Of a stretch of DNA of 64,000 nt, positions 49,805-60,530 are shown one piece after another. Numbering within the stretch: the stretch's first letter is position 1; each line of letters starts with the position of its first letter. A model generated the notes under the pieces. That model ran no database searches. It was not told the DNA's origin and worked only from the letters and a program-made list of their open reading frames with translations. The position numbers and the translations under genes were made by a program. The stretch is from Parelaphostrongylus tenuis (taxonomy: Eukaryota; Nematoda; Chromadorea; Rhabditida; Metastrongylidae), in the NCBI GenBank assembly GCA_019055375.1, contig JAHQIW010007394.1, forward strand, positions 27,679-91,678, written 5' to 3'.

Positions 49805-52800
49805 ATGTTGGAAACGACAAAGCCATTGAATGTCTATAGTAACAACGAAAGTGGTTATGATTCTCCAAACGTAAGTGGAGAGTCGTCTCGTCGAAGCTCG
49901 ATCGGTTTTAAGGAATACGTGAAGAGTCGCCGGTTCACAATGAGTAACAAAGTAAGACAGTCTTCGCAGAACCTAAAGAAATTTACGCGACTATTCCTAG
50001 TTTGTTGTGTCATGTTATGAACGAGTAAAAAAACCGGTTTTCATAAAAACACACCCCACATGATGAATGTGAAATTAACGCATTGTTTTTTATCACTGTA
50101 TTTTGAATCTGTTCCAGTCAAATCGTGTGACGGTGCCTATACCATTGGCTTCGGATGCTTCCAGAAAGACAAGCAGCACAGATTCGAATTCCTGCGTTGT
50201 TTTCGATGAAGCAGATGATGAAGTGTTGTTACAAAGACCAGTATACCAACGGCGTATGAGTGTTCCAGAGAAAGTCTTTCTTAGCGCTGTGAGTTATTCA
50301 TCTTCTAAGGATTCAACAGAAACTTTGTTGTCTTTGTGTTAATAGATTTCACTAAAATACAGTTATCTACTAATTTCTTAGGACTATGCGATATTACGTC
50401 CATCTATGGAAGCTGATGTCAAATTTGAGATAGTAGCCGCATTTGGTGAGTGTGTCTGAGTGTGATAATTTATAACTTCCACTTTTAAAATATGGATTGT
50501 GAATAGGAAATAAAAGTATCTGAAAGATTTTAGCTCTGAAAACCACACTTATTCATCTGTGAAGTCCTTAAATCGTTTAGAAGTTATTCGTACAAGTGTT
50601 CGTCATTTTTCACAACAGTATACTTTTTGCGACATATAACGAATGAGTCTATGAGTCCTCTTCGGCAGCGTATAAGGAAGTATTGATAAGCATTTCTACT
50701 ATCAGCACTGCTAGAACTATATGGAAAATTATCATTTATGTTACAGATCGTTATACCGATCCGTATCGTCATTACATGCAATCGCTGACGTGCTACGATC
50801 TTCAACCTATTCACAGTGCTGTAGTTGTTATCGACGGAGAACTCAAGGTGAATGTTAACTAGATCGAAAAATTATCTGAGCAATTGTGCATAGGTTATAA
50901 GATCACCTTCGTATCACTTGCACAACTACGTAAACCTCTCGTGTATTTTTTCATTGGAACACTCAACGTCCTTGGGTAGTTGTATAGTATTTAAACAAGC
51001 AATCAAAATTGTCAAACGTTTTTTTGAGTTTGTGTATATCTAAATTAGTATAAGAAATGTTAATATTCATAGGTAAGCATAAATAAGTATTAATTCAAAA
51101 TTTGTAGTAGGAAGTAAAATTGTATCAACTTTTTTTTCCTTCCTACCTATTTTTTTTTAAATTCACTGCTTTGTTGTTGTTAAAAAACATTTTGGGCCTA
51201 AATTTCTCATTAATGCATTGATATTCAGACATCTATCCATGTTTCTCCTTCATTCTGTGTATATTCCAGATTCATAAAGCATTGACTGCATTAAGTCAAT
51301 GTGGTCATCAGGTTGCAATCGTCTCTAATCTAGATGTCAAAGGTATCAATCCGCTTTTTGCATCTGATGATGTTTAAATGTTATCTCAGTCCACTTATTT
51401 CTTTCCAGGTGGTCTTGGAATTATCACCGTGACTGATTGCTTGAAGGCTATCGTGCTTGCATCAGAAGGTGTTCAAGAAGTTGCTGAACAGACAGTCGCA
51501 GAGTTCTTAAAGCTAAATAATCACAAGCGATTGGTAACAGCAGATGTTAACACAAGGTAGTGTTTTCAACTGCTTTTGGTCAGATAAAAGGCATCAGATG
51601 ATTTCATATGCAAAATATGCGCTGCTAAATGTTTTTGTTGAATGTTGACCACTTGAAAAATTGATCATGCATGAGAAGCTTGATCACGAATGATCTTTTT
51701 TAATTTTTAAAAATCCTCTGTCTATCTACCTGTACGAATTGCGTCATATAGTCAGTAGTGACTATCTAGTCGGTTATAGAATATGCTCAGTTACAGTGTG
51801 CCCTTAGCTCGCTCCTATATCCGTTTATAAATAACATATACCATGTTATAATTTCATACACTTTGATATACCCGTCCTTTTGTTGATTTCATTCTCCAGA
51901 ATAATCACTCGATTTGAAACAGTTCGACATATCATTGAGAAGTTAAGATTAAGATATATGGCCGAGCCAGGTCAGGTAGCAAGGGAGCATTCTCACTGGT
52001 GATAAGAGTTTGAAGAGAGGCTTCCATAAAACTCGTGATTCTTTTCGTACTCTTTGTTATTTTGTCTGAGAGAAGTCAACAAATGACCACTAACGCTAGA
52101 CAAGTGAGCAGAAAAACTACTCACTGAAATGTGTTTGTCTTAGTCGATAGTTAACAGGACAAAGATAGTGTGAGCTATTGTGAATTTTATGCGCAAAAAT
52201 CGACCATAAAAATAAACTTCAAATAAATTATAGATGTCATGTGTAAGACATCAATGCTATGGCACTGAATCGTGCCATTACTTTCCTGTTATGTCACTGT
52301 ATTCCCTCCGTGAGCTCTCATAAGATGCAGATAATGGATTAAGTGGCATGAGTACTATAGCTATTGCTCTATGTACGTTAAATAGCTTTTTTTATACTTT
52401 TTTCTGTACCTTTGTCTTAGTGGATACATTTGAGGGTCGGGAATCTTCTAACGATAGCGATTTCAAATATGCCCAGTAATGTTGAGAGATGCTCAAACCT
52501 TTGACGTCAGGCAGGACTCGAACCCGCATTTCACCCTTTCTGGGGGCGCATGCTCAACCAATTGCACTACAAACTCCTGTTTTACCACCATTCTTTCTAC
52601 GCTACAACGCGACAGCGATTTCATTTCTAGTTCCACTGTGTTAGTGATTGGGTTCGCAACGGACGTGTTCTCGCCATTGGTAACCCTTTTTATGCCATCG
52701 GGGCACAATTTTGTGATCATATTGACATTTCACGTGCTAGAACATGTTTATTGAGGTTGAGTAGGTTAGATCGTGTGGGGAGATCAGATTTGTTTATTGT

Positions 52801-52880
52801 AGTAAATTTTCGAGAAAATTGGCCTCCGTTTCAAATTGACTTAGCCGTCCGGCCAGAGTTCTTTCAAATACTGCGGACTT

Positions 52881-52914
<34 letters not shown>

Positions 52915-53180
52915 CTATATATATATATATATATTGGAGCAATGTGCAAAATGGGCGTCAGTAGTGTAACGGATAGAGCACGCATTCCCGGAAAGACGTG
53001 AGGTGCGGGTTCTAGTCCCGCCTGACGCGAATGTTTTGCACATTGCTCCACATCAGTGGGTATATATTTGGAACATCATACCACCTCTATAAGCGGTTAA
53101 ATAAAACGAATTTTATTTGATATATATATGTATAAAAATATATATACATGCATTAATATAAATAAATATAATAAATAAAT

Positions 53181-53211
<31 letters not shown>

Positions 53212-54445
53212 CATGAGTACTCGTCACGCGCGGCTCTTTTTTTGATCCGCGTGTTGCCACGTTCTCAATGAGTAGTCCACAAATCCATGATGTCTTGTGA
53301 GACAAGTGTGACAACTAACATTCAACATTATGCAGCTTCTCGAAGACTACCTTACTGGCAGAATTGATCGGCTGCACCACGCATGGTGAAAAATCAAAGC
53401 TATGATTTATAAGCTGCTAAATATGTTTCGTTATGACATCTCATTGAAAGTTACGAAATAACAGTTATTGTAAATTATTCAAATAATCTATGATGACCGG
53501 CTATTTTCAATTACTGTAATCAAGTTTAGAGCGCATGTGACGCAGTGGCTAGAGGTGCTCTGCGTCACACACAAGATTGATGGTTCGATCGCGCGCTCAT
53601 GGTTCACCAAGCAAGTCATCTCTGCGGGGTCGGTGAATTAGTACCAGCCTGGTCTCAGACTTATCTGGGACATAAGCAGCACTGACTCTATAGAGCGGGA
53701 AGCCACCATGTGTTCCTGTAACGGCCTGATATGCATTCAATCATCTCAGACGAAGTTAAGAATTGAAAACGATTGCATAGTACATCACTCAGGGATTGAT
53801 CAGCGCCGAGAGCTTTATCCTTTATCATTTATAATCCATTTAGTTCTCCCCATCAATATTTTTTCAGTGTTTGGGATGCAGCGAAATTGATATGTCTGAA
53901 CAGAATTCATCGCATTCCAATTGTTCACTTTGAAGCGTACGAAAACTGCAACGAAACGAAAAGACAACAAGGCAATCTGCTCTATGTTCTCAGTCTAAAA
54001 ACGGTTTTCACCGAGACTATTGTGAAGCTGGTATGATCTTTATCAACTTTCTGACTGATCATTGTTTTCACCTCGTTTCGTTTCTACGATCTTGGGAAAT
54101 CGTACACAGTTTTTTCATGAGTGAGGCCTCTACGGAGATCATTATATAATGGGCTTCATTCTTTGTATATCGCACCATTTTGGCACTCATGATTGTAGTT
54201 GCAAAAAAAGCAGTCATATTTTAGTTCAAACACAACATAAAATTATTAAGATCATTGCAACGATGCCCAATACAGTCATGCCTTGTGTTTGATTCGCCGA
54301 CAATGACTTTTAGATGGTATTAACTGACTTATTGCTTTTGAAGTGACAGATGGTTTAGACGGATCCCAAGCCGTCACTTTGCTCGCATATCAAGCAGAAA
54401 ACGGTTTCCGATCGGCGAGTTGGAACGTGGAGTCGATTATACACG
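49805..54445 (+). CDS. aakg: AMP-activated protein kinase gamma subunit (CBS-domain), 5' eight exons, incomplete
   Basis: This is the nucleotide-sensing regulatory subunit of AMPK. Exons: 49805-49951, 50118-50288, 50382-50445, 50747-50847, 51270-51342, 51409-51556, 53868-54030, 54359-54445. All GT/AG borders and phases agree, giving 318 residues so far. The N-terminal 106 residues are Ser/Arg-rich and low in structure. CBS1 (about 137-205) reads YMQSLTCYDL and GLGIITVTDCLKAIVLA. CBS2 (about 225-289) reads HKRLVTADVNTSVWDAAKL and NRIHRIPI, then LLYVLSLKTVF. Exon 8 begins TDPKPS and contains RRVGTWSRLY, matching the PKP and IGT(W/Y) linker before CBS3. Compared with mammalian gamma-1, the CBS2 HR pair and following Lys (H249, R250, K279) are present, but the CBS1 nucleotide-site Arg (gamma-1 R70) aligns with Gln175. 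CBS3 and CBS4 were not found in the window. Intron 6 (2.3 kb) holds tRNA-like and TA repeats. It is a divergent, nematode-type paralogue. Confidence 0.9.
51775..51850. repeat. Family A half copy in AMPK gamma intron 6
   Basis: CTCAGTTACAGTGTGCCCTT and ATATCCGTTTATAAATAAC align with 55720-55790. The ribozyme core itself is absent. Confidence 0.45.
52470..53060. mobile_element. Inverted pair of tRNA-like repeats with internal TA array, AMPK gamma intron 6
   Basis: The minus copy at 52480-52590 (GGGTTCGAGTCCTGCC on minus) and plus copy at 52948-53030 (GTAGTGTAACGGATAGAGCA, then GCGGGTTCTAGTCCCGC) are inverted relatives. The right copy folds as a T arm plus D arm, with TCCCGGAAAGACGTGAG in place of a normal anticodon loop. 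Each copy is flanked by a matching GCAAAAT / ATTTTGC type inverted block. Confidence 0.65.
52881..52935. repeat. (TA)n microsatellite
   Basis: TA units with one CTATA break. Confidence 0.95.
53121..53212. repeat. TA/AATA-rich microsatellite
   Basis: TATATA and AATAAATA units. Confidence 0.9.
53525..53850 (+). repeat. Family C repeat with tRNA-like head, AMPK gamma intron 6
   Basis: The head GCGCATGTGACGCAGTGGCT and GGTTCGATC are followed by the body ATATGCATTCAATCATCTCA, ending near the intron's acceptor. It is a single arm without an inverted partner. Confidence 0.65.
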
Positions 54446-55640
54446 GTAATTTTTACCTCATTTTTTTAAAATATAATACATAGTTAATAACATACGGGAG
54501 AAAATTTTCGAGAAGCATATTTCTTTACTTAAATCATGTTGTTCATCTACTCTCGGGTTTTGTTGTATAAGCTGATACACAGAGAGAAAGATGTTTTGAG
54601 AAGTACGTGAATATTTAGATGTACTACTGCTATAAAACAAGGAACCTGAATGAAAGAATTGTGGAACCACAAACACTATTTGATTTTTGGTTATGGAAAA
54701 TAAGAACTTATGATCTAATGGTGGGTGATTGGTGAGGAGTTTGGCTAATCCTCTTTTTTAGTGGAATAGATCGCGCACACTTTGGTAAAGATCCATGTAA
54801 CTCATAGCATGAATGGCATGCCCTTCTTTATGACAGCGTTCTATAAACAATCCAAATCCGATTCACTTTAATTTAGATAGAACAAGTGACTTTTTTATTT
54901 TCTAACAACTCTTTGCAGACATGTTTAGGAAGTAGTTAATTGAAATAGACGAAAGTTGTAGTGTTAAGCATGCATACTAATGCATAAGAACATCAGTTGA
55001 TCACAGTAATTGTAAGAAGGTGATCTGTGCTTTTTTTGTTGGTTTTGCTCTTACAGAAAATCTTATTGAATGGTTATTTTCACCTTACTTTATGATATGC
55101 CTGACATTTTGTTTTTCTCTTAGCAACGAGCCTAATCATCTCTTGGTTTTCATATGGGCAAAAAACAATCATTGATGTTTGAAACGAGATTCTCAATCCA
55201 GTTTTGTTTCTAAAATTTAATGGAATGCATTCTCCTTTTGTAATCCCTTTGTTAAGAGAACAAATGTTTCCCATAGATGGTGCTCAATACGGTCCTTACA
55301 TAAACAGAACATATTATTCGAAACTCTTATTATACCATTGCAGTATTCTCTAGGCAGTTTGAAATATATCTTTGGATTTGCATATATCGCTATTCAAATG
55401 AAGGGAATATGGTAGTAAGTAATCATACTGGATTAAACTGGTCTAAATCACAATCTTAACTTTTATTTACCACCTCTTCTATGCATGAAAGGACACGATC
55501 TGCACTACTATCACGGGAATGCTGAGATACGAGTGAAATTTTGACCTCATCTAGAGTTGAATGGAACGCGCGATTACCCTTTCTGGGGGACGCCGCACTG
55601 TGCCAAACCTGTTGACGTTGCTGTTGATCGCTCAAACATC
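54446..55640. other. Downstream of AMPK gamma exon 8, presumably intron
   Basis: No CBS3 exon was recognised. AT-rich sequence only. Confidence 0.4.
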
Positions 55641-55647
55641 TTAGCTA

Positions 55648-55892
55648 TATTTTAAGCCTTTTATGAGGTTTATTATGACACTATATAGTGCTAGACACGT
55701 GTTTCGGCCTTTCAGCCTCATCAGTAGCACTGTGCCTTTGGTTCAGTTAGTTCCTTGTGATTCCAAGTATATCCGCTTACAAATAACTGACTGAACCGAA
55801 AAGCACCGTGTTATTGATGAGAGCCGAAACACGTGTCTAGCACTGTAATAAGTGCCATAACAGGCCTCACGAAAGGCTTAAAATAGTGGCTT
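55648..55892. mobile_element. Family A palindromic element with hammerhead ribozyme
   Basis: The arms pair from TTTTAAGCCTTTTATGAGG to CCTCACGAAAGGCTTAAAA, through GTGCTAGACACGTGTTTCGG and CCGAAACACGTGTCTAGCAC, to a central hairpin (TTTGGTTCAGTTAG with CTGACTGAACCGAAA). The whole 245-base unit can fold into one long hairpin. No protein is encoded. The left arm holds an intact minus-strand hammerhead. The right arm holds a decayed plus-strand one (TTGATGA, truncated stem II). Confidence 0.8.
55687..55731 (-). ncRNA. Type I hammerhead ribozyme, all core bases conserved
   Basis: Minus strand 5' to 3': stem I AGTGCTA, core CTGATGA, stem II GGCT-GAAA-GGCC (three Watson-Crick pairs and one U-G, closed by a GNRA loop), GAAA, stem III A-U and C-G around ACGT, cleavage triplet GTC (55696-55694), then TAGCACT, which pairs perfectly with the start. 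Every invariant hammerhead residue is present. The very short stem III (palindromic CACGTG) resembles the ribozymes of Penelope-like elements and retrozymes, which work best as dimers. Self-cleavage is predicted, not shown. Confidence 0.85.
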
Positions 55893-55929
55893 TGTTTCTT
55901 GATCGTGGGTAATTGTAGATTTGAGGTTG

Positions 55930-56920
55930 GGGTGGTGGATGGGAATGCGGTGGTGGTTTGTACGTGGCAGAAAGAGGGTTTTTTTTGAATGGTGGATTGC
56001 GTGTACTAAGTGGGGAGGGAGGATGGGATTTTAGATTAAGTATGAGAGGAATTTATGTTGGGGCTTAGAGGTAGTGTGACTGTGTATGTCGGAGTTGGAT
56101 GGAGGGAAAGCATGATGTTTGTGATCCTAGGGCATTTGGACAGTCGGGGGCTATTGATGGGGTGGTGGAGAGTGGGCGACTTTTTGGGGCCGGGGGGGTG
56201 GTGTAGTTCCTATGGGTATCAACTGAGCGCCTGAGTAGCATTGGGCGTGGTGTGGTCGGCAGGTCGGAGTGATTAGGTTTGGGGGACACTTTGAGAGTGA
56301 GACGTGTTTATAATCTGAGTGGGATGCGGGGAGATGAGTGGTTAGTTGTGCTAGTGGAGAATTGTGTATGGGGTAGGTGGTTTTGGATAAAGGGGATTGG
56401 GCGGTTTTAGGGTGAGTATGGGGGGGAAATGGGTGGTTATGAAGTGTAAGGTGTTATAGAAAAGAAGAGGGGTTGGGGTGGGGACTGGGTTATGGGGACG
56501 ATTAGTTGGGTTGTATTTAGGAGTCTATGCGATTTTGAGATATGGACGGGTGAGTGGGTAGTTCTGGTGGATGGTGGAGGGGATCGGTATGGGAGGTATA
56601 GATGGAGTTTGGTGTTGTCGTAGGGCACGATCAGTAAGTCTGTGGTAAGTGGGAGTGGGTTGTGGTTGATAGGGGTGATGCTGTGGGTTGTGTTTGGAGT
56701 AAGGGAGTGGTTATGTTAGTCGAAAGGGATAGCTTGAGGGGTGGTTGAGTTTGTAGTTGCATTTTGTTGGGTGTCAAGGTTTGATTTTGTAGTTGTGGGG
56801 TGTGTGATGGTGTTTAGATTGTTGGCGCTTAGGACTAGGTGTTTAAAGATGGTCTTTATTGATGTTGCCTCTATGTGAGAGGTTGTGTGGGTGGTGGGGT
56901 CTTAGTTTGTTGTTGTATTA
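55930..56920. other. G/T-rich strand-asymmetric block, first part
   Basis: The + strand is dominated by G and T with few C (GGTGGTGGATGGGAATGCGG-like text). Minus-strand open frames rich in Pro/Thr/Ser arise from composition. No gene is supportable. Confidence 0.7.
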
Positions 56921-56988
56921 ATGCATTGCTTTTTTTTTGTGATTTTTTGCTCTCTGGTGCTCCTTTTCTTTATTAGATTTGCTTTCCC

Positions 56989-57160
56989 TTGCAGACCTTC
57001 AGTCGCCTCCTGCAGCACTCCCCTCTTTTTGTCCCTCTCCTCTCTTCTTTTCTCCCTCTCTCCTCTCGTCCTTCCGATCCCCCTCTTCTGCTCCTTCTTC
57101 CTTCCTCCCTCTCCCCCTCTTCTCCTCTCCTCTCTCGCTTCCTTCCTTTTCTCCTTCCCG
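56989..57160. repeat. Polypyrimidine/polypurine tract
   Basis: Almost pure C/T on the + strand for about 170 bases (CTCCCTCTCTCCTCTCG type). Confidence 0.85.
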
Positions 57161-59944
57161 TTATTGTTTTCACTATGTTCCCTTTTTTTTTGTTGCCCGA
57201 TGTTAAGGTTGTCACATTAAGTTAGCGGGTGTGTTGAGTGGCTAATGTTGGCTGTGAATGGGTAGAGATTGACTGTTTCTTTTTGATTCAGTGGTTCCTG
57301 TCCATGCGGGGAATGTTTGGAGTCGTTTTGGTGTTCGTCCGCTTTGGGAACACAGATGCTTGTGCGTGGTGATCAATTTGTTTGGGGTGGGTGGCTGGCT
57401 GGTGTTCTGGTGTTTGGTTGTGTTTGGGTTTCATGGGGGTGTGGTTTTGTGTTGTGTACGTTCATGATTCTGTGTGTGTTCTTGCATATTATGTCTTCTG
57501 CACAGCTTTTGCGTTTTTTTTGAGGTGTAGGCTATTCTATTAGCACATTGTGTGTTATTGGGTGTTGTCGCGCGTGTTTTTGGTGTGATTTTGTGTTTTT
57601 TGGCATGGCTAGTTGACACTTCATGTTGTATGGGGTCTGTCCTGGGTGTTTTGATTTTAATTTTGCACTTTTGTTTGTGTTCATGGTTATTTGGTGTTTT
57701 AGTGTTGTCCTATTTTGGTTATTGTTGTTGGTTTTGGTTTTATCACTTGTGTCATTGTTCTTTTTCTTGTGTGGGTCGTGGTGCCACTTTGATGGAGGAT
57801 TTTATTGTTTCTTGGGCTTTCTTTTGGGCCGTTCTGGTTCGCACTTTTTTTGTTCTTTTGGTTTATGTGGCTTTTGTGGTTAGAGGTTGTTTTGTTTTGT
57901 TGTTTGTTCTGGGTCTTTATTTTTTGTTGTTCTGTGGGTTCTTGGACTTTTTGTCTTTGCTGCGTTGTACATGCCTATGTATTAGTTCTCAGTTTCTCTG
58001 AACATTTTGGGTTTGGGTTAGTCGGTTGAGTGTGTGCCCTTTGATTGTGCTATCGGCTTTTGCTGCTATTATTTTCTTGTGTCTTCTAAGTTTGGCATTT
58101 ATGTCTGACTGGAATTTTTCTGATTCTGCTTTTTGTTTGTTGTTTTTCAATTTATTTTTATGTTTTTGCGTTTTGTGTCGTTGTACCTGGTTTTTATTTG
58201 CCTGGTTGTGGGAAGATTTGTACGGCTGGTTGCGTGTGGTGGTTGGCTCTGTCTTCGGGGTTTCCACCACTCTTCTTCTTTTGTTTTTTCTTTTTTTATT
58301 GGCTTCATTAGCTTATCTTATTTTTTTTTTTTCTTGTTTTTTGTTTTTTTTCCTTAGTTATTTATTGTGTATGTGGTTCTCTTATTCATGGATTTAAGGT
58401 TCGTCTTTGCTCTGATATATTTATGTTTGTATTGCTTTTTTTCTCCTTTGTACCTTTTTTCCTCCTGTCTAGTCCCCTTTTTCATTTGTATTTCTGTCTT
58501 CCCCGTCTTCTTCTGTGTTCTTCTTTCTGAGTTTCATCTCACTTTTCCCCGTATCCTTCGTCCCCCCCCCTTTATGTTCTGGCACGACCAGTCCTTTTCT
58601 ATTATGTCCTATCGTAAGTAGTTATCTGATTTCAACATCGACTGCCTATCTAGTCACTTCTGCGTTTGCCATGTGGTTAACCTTTTTTTTTGCCTATACT
58701 TTTTGTTTATCGCATGGGGGTGTGGCTCACGGCAATGCTCCTTTAGTTCCTTGTGTGTTCTCGTTGTTTCTTTATGTTACTTTTTGATGATGTCTTACGG
58801 TCTTCCTGCTTGGTTGTCAGGTTCAGTTTGTTTATCTCTTTGGGTTTAATCACATTGAGGTCTTAGTGTTCTGTTGTTTGTCTTTGTTATCGTTTCTGTC
58901 TTATGTTTTTCTTGTTCTTGATTTTTTTTTCTTCCTTTTTTTTTCCTTTATTACATTTTTTTTTTTTTTTAGATCGCAGTTTGTCTTGGTGTTTCCTATT
59001 TGCCTCTTTATCTTCGTTTCGTAACTTGGATGTTTTCTTTTTTATTTGATACTTCTCTCTATATCGTATCGTGTTCCGTTTTTGTTTTTTGTTTTCTTTC
59101 TTTGGCTTATCTGGTTCTTGCTTGGTTGTTTTTCTCCTTTGCTTATCAGCCTATAGGTTCTATTGTGGCACTTTCTTGTCTTTTTCTCTGTATTTGGTTG
59201 TATTCTTGCTGCTTCAGTCTTGTTTTTCATTGTTCCGTTTTTGTTATGAGGTGGCGTTTGTCGTTTCTTTGTCTTTTCTGTGTAGTTGCTTCATTATGTT
59301 TTTTTTGTTTGTTTTTCTTGACTCCTCGCCCCCCCCCCTCTTACTTTTCCTGTATTTTTTGCCATGGGCTTTTTTGGTCTGTTCTGTTTTGGCGGCGTCT
59401 CCTTTTTGTTTGGCTTTCGGAGGGTGTTCTCTACAGGTCTCCCAAATGGTTGTGTGGTTGTTTCTTTTTATTTTTGTCTTCTATTTAAATGCACTTTATG
59501 TTTCTCAGAGCCGCGTTTGTATTTTAATCTTTTGTCACTTCTTTGTTCTGTTTTTGTTCTATTTGTTCTTTTTTACTCTTTCTTTTGTTTTTGGTGCATT
59601 TTTATACGGTAGTTGTCATTTTTTCACTTCCTTTGGTGTTTGGCTCTTTTTCATTGGTTTTTATTTTCGTTTCTCTGTTTATTTTACGTAGTTTGCGGAA
59701 TTTACTGTTTTCGTCTTATTTCTTTGCTGTCCTATGACATTCTTTTACTTACTGTTGCTCCTTCCGCGCGACTATTCTCTTCTTAACTTTTTTTACTTTA
59801 TTATATATCTTTGTTATTTTTCATGCTGTTTTAACTTTTTTCGTTTGTAGTTCTGTGAGTGGAATCACATCCTATATTGTTTTTGATGCTTTGTACAGTT
59901 ATTATCATTTATGTTTCGTACCACTCTTCTACTGTTATGCTTAT

Positions 59945-60025
59945 ATTACTTTTCCTTCCTCCCCCCTCTTCCGCCTCTCTCCCTCTCCCCCTCCCTTTCT
60001 CCTCCCCCCTCTCCTCTCCCTCCTA
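59945..60025. repeat. Polypyrimidine/polypurine tract
   Basis: About 80 bases of nearly pure C/T, C-rich, on the + strand. Confidence 0.85.
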
Positions 60026-60530
60026 ACAAAAATTTGTAATTATATCAGTGTCTTGATGTGGGGGAACATGTTTTTTTCTTTTATGCTTCGCTGTTTTTGC
60101 TTCAGTTTCGCTTGCTTTTTCGTTCCTATATTATTCTGATAACTACCTTTTATGGCATCTTTATTTATACTCATTTCTGCTTAAATACTTTATTAACTAT
60201 TAAGGCATTCTATACTTTATCACATATTAATGATTTTGGGGTTTCGGTCATTCTTAGCTGTAATACTAATATAATGCTGTTCTGATTGTTGTGCATCGAT
60301 CTAAAATCTGTTCTTTAAACTCTTATCTATAATCGTCTGCCTACTTACTTTTGTTTGGTGTATTGGTGTTTGTCTCTTTTTTTGATGTTCGTGTCATTCT
60401 TTGTTTTATGTTTCCTTTTTTCTCCCTTAATTTTGGTCGCTTAGCCTATCCTGGCTTCTCTTATCTGCTTCCTCCCAGTCTTTTTGTCCTCCCTTCTTTC
60501 CTTTATATTTTAATCGAGGTGTCAAAATAG

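Larger units (their letters stand above)
56930..60530. other. T/C- and T/G-rich strand-asymmetric block, second part
   Basis: The + strand is strongly depleted in A and dominated by T, with alternating G-rich and C-rich stretches. Because stop codons need A, many long overlapping frames of Phe/Leu/Val/Cys/Trp appear (for example 57552-58001, 59000-59488, 59071-59691). They have no splice or domain logic and are not genes. Confidence 0.7.

Noticed and set aside
56065..56628. Minus-strand Pro/Thr/Ser-rich frames resembling mucin-like proteins
   Set aside because: They are a compositional artefact of the G/T-rich block.
57552..59691. Several 120-206 codon open frames rich in Phe, Leu and Cys that look like membrane proteins
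   Set aside because: The + strand almost lacks A, so stop codons are rare. Frames overlap in all phases, and no motif or splice signal supports any of them.
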